A stretch of 6,273 nucleotides of DNA from Bacteroidales bacterium. GTDB taxonomy: Bacteria > Bacteroidota > Bacteroidia > Bacteroidales > UBA932. Positions within the stretch are counted from its first letter, which is position 1. Each line of letters opens with the position of its first letter. The DNA lies in assembly GCA_021443625.1 (NCBI GenBank), contig JABUTP010000063.1:1-6273 (forward strand), given 5' to 3'. A model generated the notes under the pieces. That model searched no databases and was not told the origin of the DNA. It worked only from the letters and a program-made list of their open reading frames with translations. A program made the translations under genes and the position numbers. Below are positions 1 through 4,074 of the stretch, one piece after another.

Positions 1-672
1 CAGGAAAAGCGGAGGCTCAAGCACGAGATGACGGGCAACATCTCCCACGAGCTGAAAACCCCTGTTGCTGGAATTCAGGGCTATCTTGAAATACTCGCCA
101 ACCACCCCGACTGCCCTGAGGAAAAACGGAGACAATATACCGAAAGAGCCCTGGCTCAGTCGATGCGGCTTTCGGATCTTATACGGGACATCTCACTTGT
201 GACCAAGATGGAAGAGGCGCCGCAACTGTTTCCCAAAGAGAAACTGTTTCTCAAGGTTGCCGTTGACCAGGTTATCGAAGAGATGGCGACACAACTCTCG
301 GATAAGGAAATGACTTGCTGCAACAACCTTCCCGAAGGATGCGAAATAACCGCTAACAGCCAGCTGGTCTATGCCATCTTCCGCAACCTTACGGAAAACA
401 GTGTGAAGTATGCCGGACGAGGGAGCTCCATCACTATAGAAGGGACTCCGGCGGGCGGAGTCGTCTTCAGAGACAATGGGAGCGGTGTCGATAAAGAGGA
501 AATCGGGCATATCTTCGACCGTTTCTGGCGCGGCAGCGCATCCCGCAGCACGGTATCCGGTTCCGGCCTCGGACTCTCAATCGTAAGGAATGCCCTCCTG
601 CTGCATGGTGGCACCATTCGCGCCTTCATCCCCGAGCCCAACGGCCTGGGCTTCATCATCGAAGGACTTTAA
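1..672 (+). CDS. Sensor histidine kinase, C-terminal kinase core (5' partial)
   Basis: The frame is open from base 1, so this is the last 223 residues of a longer protein; the ATG at 28 lies just before the H-box and is not a credible start. Seen: an H-box NISHELKTP with the phospho-acceptor His at residue 16, a dimerisation helix pair to about 75, then a HATPase_c domain with N-box NLTENSVKYA (about 129-138), G1 box DNGSG (158-162), F-box IFDRFWRG (about 171-178) and G2 box GSGLGLSIV (about 187-195). All ATP-binding and phosphotransfer motifs are intact. By family knowledge it autophosphorylates on His and passes the phosphate to a response regulator. The sensor region and any partner regulator lie upstream of the window, so the stimulus is unknown. 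It converges on the small-gene cassette, with 10 bases between the two stop codons. Confidence 0.95.
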   Translation, partial: QEKRRLKHEMTGNISHELKTPVAGIQGYLEILANHPDCPEEKRRQYTERALAQSMRLSDLIRDISLVTKMEEAPQLFPKEKLFLKVAVDQVIEEMATQLSDKEMTCCNNLPEGCEITANSQLVYAIFRNLTENSVKYAGRGSSITIEGTPAGGVVFRDNGSGVDKEEIGHIFDRFWRGSASRSTVSGSGLGLSIVRNALLLHGGTIRAFIPEPNGLGFIIEGL

Positions 673-682
673 CCATAAAAGT

Positions 683-889
683 CTATTCCGTCATCATTAG
701 ACAATATAGATATGACGGACTTTGGGATACCAAATAGGAATCCGGCTTGGTGAGCGCTTCATAAATTTTTGAGTTATACACTTTATGAAGTGCGTCTTCT
801 ATTTGCATGCCAGTGTCTGCTATATAGAATTCTGTTATCTTGTCAACGATTCGATTAAGCAGATACTCCCTGGTTTGTTCCTTGCTCAT
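683..889 (-). CDS. 68-residue protein, third gene of the DUF3791/DUF3990 cassette
   Basis: I do not recognise a named domain with confidence. The protein is short and probably helical: a charged N-terminal helix (LLNRIVDKITEFYIAD), a middle helix (EDALHKVYNSKIYEAL), and a hydrophobic tail with SPSYLYCLMM. The layout resembles the small helical partner proteins often found next to DUF3990 and could be a distant DUF3791 relative. Its ATG overlaps the stop of the DUF3990 gene by four bases (886-889), so translation is probably coupled to it. Only a weak purine-rich stretch (GAAAAGAA) precedes the start, which fits coupling. A role as antitoxin or accessory partner is inferred from context alone. 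Confidence 0.7.
   Translation of the reverse strand: MSKEQTREYLLNRIVDKITEFYIADTGMQIEDALHKVYNSKIYEALTKPDSYLVSQSPSYLYCLMMTE
687..719. repeat. 8-bp inverted repeat at the tail of the cassette
   Basis: TCCGTCAT at 687-694 is exactly complementary to ATGACGGA at 712-719, with a 17-base loop. It lies inside the last codons of the 68-residue gene, 14 bases past the histidine kinase stop. Read on the minus strand, it is followed after a few bases by a short T run (CTTTT). It could be a weak terminator for the cassette or for the converging kinase gene, but the loop is long and there is no proper U tract, so the function is uncertain. Confidence 0.35.
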
Positions 890-1212
890 ATTCTTTTCAG
901 TAGTTCTATCGCCTTGTGGGATCCGAAATAATATTGGTTGTTAAGGTTTCTGAATATGAAATCCGCCCACTCTCTTGACGGCATATCAAAAAGGAGCGTC
1001 TTCAGTCCCGCTTTCTTTGCCTCGTCCGGAATGAAAATGTATTCTTGAACGATAGGGGAACCGCCGAACAATCTGGACTTTTTCTGAGCAAGAGCCTCGG
1101 CTTGTTCCCGTATATCAGTCAGATAGAATCCCTTACCGAAATCTTTGAAAGGGAGACATTTGTCCAAATTGATAACATTGAAATCAATGTTTGTTCCGTG
1201 ATAAAGAATCAT
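886..1212 (-). CDS. DUF3990-family ADP-ribosyltransferase-like protein, internally shortened
   Basis: The N-terminal half is typical of DUF3990: ILYHGTN (residues 2-8, the first ART-type motif with its His), then KDFGKGFYLT (about 23-32, the second strand motif), then a QAEALAQKKSRLFGG helix. Family knowledge places DUF3990 in the ADP-ribosyltransferase-fold group of candidate toxins. Members I know run to roughly 150-180 residues and carry a block of the type YDIVxGPxAND between an EWxxFxxxNR segment and a C-terminal NQxxFxTxKA segment. Here EWADFIFRN (81-89) runs straight into LNNQYYFGSHKAIELL (from 90), so the middle block is absent and the length is only 108. An in-frame internal deletion is inferred, with the junction near base 945. 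The start has a strong Shine-Dalgarno sequence, GGAGGAGAG at 1218-1226, and overlaps the upstream gene by ATGA. The product may be inactive as an enzyme. Confidence 0.85.
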   Translation of the reverse strand: MILYHGTNIDFNVINLDKCLPFKDFGKGFYLTDIREQAEALAQKKSRLFGGSPIVQEYIFIPDEAKKAGLKTLLFDMPSREWADFIFRNLNNQYYFGSHKAIELLKRI

Positions 1213-1424
1213 GACAACTCTCCTCCGTTGTTCTTGCAGCAGACAATCAAATCATCCACAGCATCCTCAATTGACTGCAGATGTTCAACCTCGTAGAATT
1301 CCACGAGAAAGGATATCCCGCCAAATTTGTACAAGTACCGGAAAGCATCTCCGGTAGAGATGCTGAACCTCTTGCCGAAAGCCCTGATACAAGCATTGGT
1401 GTAGGGAATCTGATACTTGGTCAT
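1209..1424 (-). CDS. DUF3791-like small protein, first gene of the cassette
   Basis: This 71-residue protein has the DUF3791 layout: an N-terminal helix (NACIRAFGKRFSIS), a short helix (DAFRYLYKFGGISFL), the FYEVEHLQSIEDAVDDL segment that corresponds to the family's Y-D-V-L-H-T and helix region, and a C-terminal CCKNNGG. Proteins of this type are regularly encoded immediately before DUF3990 proteins in gut Bacteroidales and Firmicutes. By gene order and small size it is a candidate antitoxin or partner, but I know of no established biochemical function. Its start is fixed by an in-frame TAA five codons upstream of the ATG. A TAAATTTG box lies four bases before the ATG, whereas the only good ribosome-binding sequence (AAAGGAG, 1452-1458) is 27 bases away. 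It probably heads the three-gene transcript. Confidence 0.85.
   Translation of the reverse strand: MTKYQIPYTNACIRAFGKRFSISTGDAFRYLYKFGGISFLVEFYEVEHLQSIEDAVDDLIVCCKNNGGELS
1218..1226 (-). promoter_or_regulatory. Strong Shine-Dalgarno sequence for the DUF3990 gene
   Basis: Read on the minus strand, GGAGGAGAG ends five bases before the ATG at 1212, inside the last codons of the DUF3791 gene. It stands out because the dipeptidase, paaK and ACT genes in this window lack a recognisable site. It suggests independent ribosome loading on top of ATGA coupling. Confidence 0.7.
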
Positions 1425-1428
1425 AGCG

Positions 1429-1436
1429 CAAATTTA
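1429..1436 (-). promoter_or_regulatory. Candidate -7 box (TAnnTTTG) of the small-gene cassette
   Basis: Read on the minus strand, TAAATTTG matches the Bacteroidota primary-sigma -7 consensus TAnnTTTG. It ends four bases before the ATG at 1424, which would place the transcription start about one base before the start codon. No good TTTG -33 element is visible at the expected distance, so confidence is low. Confidence 0.35.
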
Positions 1437-1535
1437 TGAATTATTCTTAAACTCCTTTCTACTAATTATTCTATGGTCATCCTATCAGCCCATTTCAAGC
1501 AAAGGTAGTTCATAGAACCGAATAATCATAAAATT

Positions 1536-1566
1536 TATGGGTATGCCGAACTGGGGGTTCCCCATA
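1536..1566. repeat. Bulged inverted repeat in the divergent intergenic region
   Basis: TATGGG (1536-1541) pairs with CCCATA (1561-1566), and GAAC (1548-1551) pairs with GTTC (1557-1560) around the loop TGGGG. TATGCC (1542-1547) is left as a one-sided bulge. The structure ends about 20 bases before the dipeptidase start and overlaps where its promoter upstream element would lie. It may be an operator or an RNA hairpin; nothing in the sequence identifies the binding factor. Confidence 0.35.
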
Positions 1567-1573
1567 TTTTGTG

Positions 1574-1581
1574 TATTTTTG
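1574..1581 (+). promoter_or_regulatory. Candidate -7 box (TAnnTTTG) of the dipeptidase gene
   Basis: TATTTTTG fits the Bacteroidota -7 consensus and ends four bases before the ATG at 1586, the same geometry as the box on the opposite strand for the cassette. A near match, TATTTTG, lies at 1565-1571. No convincing -33 TTTG is seen 19-20 bases upstream. If this box is used, the mRNA is nearly leaderless, or translation begins at the second Met codon (1601). Confidence 0.35.
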
Positions 1582-1585
1582 AAAT

Positions 1586-2317
1586 ATGAAAAACAATCGT
1601 ATGCTTAAACAAATTACGCTATTGTCCATTGCAGGGGCTTTTATGGCGTGCAGCTGCACTACTGGCAGAATAGAGCCGACGGAGGATTCGTCGGGATTCT
1701 GTATGGTTACGGACAGCGTGCCGGATGTGATTCTCGAAATCAGGTACTTCTCGACATACAATTTCGTCGGGCGCAGGGTTGCCGGCTACGAACAACCCGT
1801 TGCTATGATGACCAAAGAGGCTGCCAGTGCGCTCAAGGCAGCACACCGTCAGGCCGGGGAACTGGGATACACATTCAAGATATTCGATGCATACCGTCCT
1901 CAATGTGCCGTGGATATGTTCATGGAGTGGGCAGCCGACGAAAGCGACACCCTTATGAAAAGGTGCTTCTATCCTTCTCTGACCAAGGAGAGGCTCATTC
2001 CCGAAGGGTATATCTTGGAAAAATCGGGACACACGCGTGGTAGTACCATTGACCTTACATTGTTCGATATTGCTTCGGGCAAGGAAGTCGATATGGGCGC
2101 CCCGTTCGACTGGTTCGGAGAGGAATCGCACCCCGACTATCCGGTCGGTGGAAAACCGGGAATATCCCCTATAACTGAAGAACAGTATAATATGCGCCAG
2201 ATTCTGCGGAAACTTATGACGGACAACGGCTTCAAGCCTCTGGATTCGGAATGGTGGCACTACACCCTAAAAGACGAACCCTACCCTGACACATACTTTA
2301 CCTTCAAGCTGAACTGA
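1586..2317 (+). CDS. ddpX: D-alanyl-D-alanine dipeptidase, VanX/DdpX family (M15D), predicted lipoprotein
   Basis: This is a zinc dipeptidase that hydrolyses D-Ala-D-Ala. The 243-residue product has a lipoprotein-like signal (hydrophobic stretch about 10-21, then Cys22 in the context F-M-A-C), so the mature enzyme should be membrane-anchored outside the cytoplasm. The catalytic core matches VanX: TYNFVGRRVAGYE (57-69), the DAYRP motif with Arg104 (transition-state Arg), SGHTRGSTID (147-156) with zinc ligands His149 and Asp156, and SEWWHY with general base Glu222 and zinc ligand His225. VanX itself is about 200 residues and cytoplasmic; the extra length here is mainly the signal and linker. 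No Shine-Dalgarno site precedes the ATG at 1586, and Met6 (1601) would also give a workable signal peptide. A role in peptidoglycan dipeptide salvage is more likely than glycopeptide resistance, since no vanH or vanA-type ligase is in view. Confidence 0.93.
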   Translation: MKNNRMLKQITLLSIAGAFMACSCTTGRIEPTEDSSGFCMVTDSVPDVILEIRYFSTYNFVGRRVAGYEQPVAMMTKEAASALKAAHRQAGELGYTFKIFDAYRPQCAVDMFMEWAADESDTLMKRCFYPSLTKERLIPEGYILEKSGHTRGSTIDLTLFDIASGKEVDMGAPFDWFGEESHPDYPVGGKPGISPITEEQYNMRQILRKLMTDNGFKPLDSEWWHYTLKDEPYPDTYFTFKLN

Positions 2318-2337
2318 GTTCTGTCCGGAATCAGAAC
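2318..2337. terminator. Short inverted repeat between convergent genes, possible bidirectional terminator
   Basis: GTTCTG (2318-2323) pairs with CAGAAC (2332-2337) around an 8-base loop. The repeat begins directly after the dipeptidase stop and covers the stop of the ACT gene. Six base pairs and no clear U tract on either strand make it a weak candidate terminator. Confidence 0.35.
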
Positions 2338-2744
2338 AAAGGTGCCGAATCGATGTAGCCGGCCTTCTCAAGAACCTCAACGGCCTTCTCGGGAGCATCG
2401 GCACGGAACACCAGCACCCCGCGCCCCTGCCACAGGAACGAATAGAGATAAAGGATACTGATACCGGCATCACTCAACGCTCCCACTGCCTTGGCAGCGC
2501 ATCCGGGAACGTCATCGATAGTCACCGCCGTCACTTCGGTCAACTGGAGGTTTATGCCTGCAGCGAGCAGGACTTCACCCGCCCTTTCGGGGGCGCTGCA
2601 CAGGACGCGGTATATGCCGTAATCCTGCGTATCAGCCACCGAAGATGCTATAATCTGGATTCCTTCCCTGCTCAGAAGGTCGAGAACGGTTACAAGGGTA
2701 CCCCCCTTGTTTTCTATGAATATTGAAAGTTGTTTGAGTGTCAT
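2331..2744 (-). CDS. Double ACT-domain protein, PaaK partner
   Basis: The 137-residue protein is two ACT-type beta-alpha-beta modules and little else. The first spans about residues 4-68 (QLSIFIENKGGTLVTVLDLL, then ASSVADTQDYGIYRVL) and the second about 70-135 (VTAVTIDDVPGCAAKAVGAL, then SFLWQGRGVLVFRA). ACT domains bind small ligands, usually amino acids, at module interfaces, and stand-alone tandem ACT proteins are commonly encoded next to PaaK-type ligases in Bacteroidota and methanogens. It starts 9 bases after the paaK stop (TAG), with no Shine-Dalgarno sequence, and is the last gene of the block. A role in sensing a phenylalanine- or arylacetate-related ligand and tuning PaaK is inferred from this pairing and is not shown by sequence. 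Confidence 0.9.
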   Translation of the reverse strand: MTLKQLSIFIENKGGTLVTVLDLLSREGIQIIASSVADTQDYGIYRVLCSAPERAGEVLLAAGINLQLTEVTAVTIDDVPGCAAKAVGALSDAGISILYLYSFLWQGRGVLVFRADAPEKAVEVLEKAGYIDSAPLF

Positions 2745-2753
2745 AGTTCGTTT

Positions 2754-4064
2754 CTATTTATATACGTTTCGTTTGTCAACCACGCGTACCGCCTTGCCGT
2801 CGCTCACCGGAAGGGAGCCCTTTGCCACAAGTTTGACGTGGGGACTTAGCAGTATCTCGTCCCTCAGAGCCCGTTGAATCGATTTGGTAAGGTTCTGCAG
2901 CCTTCCGTAATCGTCGGTGAAAAGCTCTTCCAGTTCCACCTCAACCGTCATATTGTCGTTATTGTCGTCGGTGGTAAGGGTGATGAGGTAGTTGTTGGCA
3001 ACCTCGGGGAACTGCATCAGAATCTTCTCAATCTGTATGGGGAAGATATTGACCCCTTTGAGAACTATCATATCGTCGGAACGTCCCTTCATCCTGTCCA
3101 GACGAACGTGGTTTCGACCGCAGGGGCAGGTGCGTCCCAACACTCTGGTAAGGTCGCGGGTGCGGTAGCGCAGCAGAGGCATGGCCTCGCGTCTCAGCGT
3201 GGTAAGCACCAACTCTCCCACCTCGCCGTCGGGTACCGGCTCCAGTGTTTCGGGATCAACGATTTCCACGATATAGTAGTCCTCCCAGAAGTGCAGTCCG
3301 TTCTGCTCCTTGCATTCAAAGCCGACACCCGGACCGCACATCTCACTCATTCCGAAAGAATTGTATGCCTTGACACCGAACATCTCCTCAATACGCCGGC
3401 GCTGCTGCTCCGAGTGGGGTTCCGCACCGATGGCAAAAACCCTCAGCTTGGTGTCGCGACGGGGATCCACCCCCTCCTTGTCCATCACCTCCTTGAGGCG
3501 GGTGAGATAGGACGGCACGGCGTGCAGGGCGGTAGTGCCGAAATCCTTTATGAACTTTATCTGCCTCGGAGAATTGCCCGCAGCGGCCGGCACCGTGAGC
3601 ATACCGAGTTTCTCGGCGCCGTATTGGAAACCCAGCCCCCCCGTGAACATTCCGTATCCGCTGGAATTCTGGAACACGTCGTTGGGACGGAGACCAACCA
3701 TCCAAAGGTTGCGGGCCACCTGATTGGCCCATTCGTCAAGGTCCCGTGCGGTATGCAGAATCACCGTGGGGTTGCCCGTGGTGCCGGAAGACGAGTGCAG
3801 GCGCACACATTGCTCAAGCGGTACCGAAGCGATGCCGAAAGGGTAAGTGTCGCGCAAATCCTGCTTGGTTGTAAAGGGTATCTTGCGCAAATCGTCAAGA
3901 CTCTTGATGTCATCAACACCTATTCCCGCCTCCTCAAAACGTTTCTTGTAAAAGGGGGAGTTCATACAATGTGCCACCGTCTCCTTCAGCCGTTGCAACT
4001 GCAACGCCTCAATCTCTGCACGTGACAGCGACTCAAACTCCGGATTGAAATATTCCCGTTCCAT
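2754..4064 (-). CDS. paaK: Phenylacetate-CoA ligase (PaaK family)
   Basis: This adenylate-forming enzyme makes aryl-acetyl-CoA from the acid, ATP and CoA in the cytoplasm. The full-length 436 residues match the family's usual size. Seen in order: NPEFESLSRAEIE at the N-terminus, the phosphate loop SSSGTTGNPT (91-100), YNSFGMSE (234-241, adenine/acyl-site motif), YRTRDLT with Asp304, the hinge region KGRSDDMIVLKGVNIFP (326-342), and a C-terminal DGKAVRVVDKR with candidate catalytic Lys424. Cys251, His258, Cys313 and Cys315 (CPCGR) could form a metal site, as in some PaaK relatives; this is inferred. It starts 10 bases after the Bat gene stop with no Shine-Dalgarno sequence, and is followed by the ACT gene after 9 bases. 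In gut Bacteroidales the substrate may be phenylacetate, indoleacetate or another aryl acid. No phenylacetyl-CoA epoxidase genes are visible, so aerobic degradation is not supported. Confidence 0.96.
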   Translation of the reverse strand: MEREYFNPEFESLSRAEIEALQLQRLKETVAHCMNSPFYKKRFEEAGIGVDDIKSLDDLRKIPFTTKQDLRDTYPFGIASVPLEQCVRLHSSSGTTGNPTVILHTARDLDEWANQVARNLWMVGLRPNDVFQNSSGYGMFTGGLGFQYGAEKLGMLTVPAAAGNSPRQIKFIKDFGTTALHAVPSYLTRLKEVMDKEGVDPRRDTKLRVFAIGAEPHSEQQRRRIEEMFGVKAYNSFGMSEMCGPGVGFECKEQNGLHFWEDYYIVEIVDPETLEPVPDGEVGELVLTTLRREAMPLLRYRTRDLTRVLGRTCPCGRNHVRLDRMKGRSDDMIVLKGVNIFPIQIEKILMQFPEVANNYLITLTTDDNNDNMTVEVELEELFTDDYGRLQNLTKSIQRALRDEILLSPHVKLVAKGSLPVSDGKAVRVVDKRNVYK

Positions 4065-4074
4065 TATTTGTCTT

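Noticed and set aside
28..30. ATG as start codon of the histidine kinase
   Set aside because: It would begin only six residues before the phospho-acceptor His, and the frame continues upstream with a helix typical of the linker before HisKA.
1045..1296. Plus-strand open frame of 83 codons across the cassette
   Set aside because: It is antisense to the overlapping DUF3990 and DUF3791 genes, which have clear family motifs and a Shine-Dalgarno site.
1452..1458. AAAGGAG as the ribosome-binding site of the DUF3791 gene
   Set aside because: It is 27 bases from the ATG, and an in-frame TAA lies between, so no earlier start can use it.
683..1480. Direct repeats or target-site duplications flanking the cassette
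   Set aside because: Only short shared words (CTAT, GTCATC) occur near 684-695 and 1471-1481. They are too short and too loosely arranged to count as insertion ends.
1619..2260. Minus-strand open frame of 213 codons
   Set aside because: It lies inside the dipeptidase gene on the opposite strand; the sense frame holds all catalytic motifs and the antisense product has none.
1586..2317. Glycopeptide-resistance vanX operon
   Set aside because: No VanH dehydrogenase or D-Ala-D-Lac ligase gene is present and the product carries an export signal; family membership alone does not support resistance.
2874..4025. Long plus-strand open frame (383 codons) antisense to paaK
   Set aside because: It lies wholly opposite the clear paaK frame. 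The translation is low in recognisable motifs and rich in His, Gln and Arg, as expected for the reverse of a GC-rich gene.
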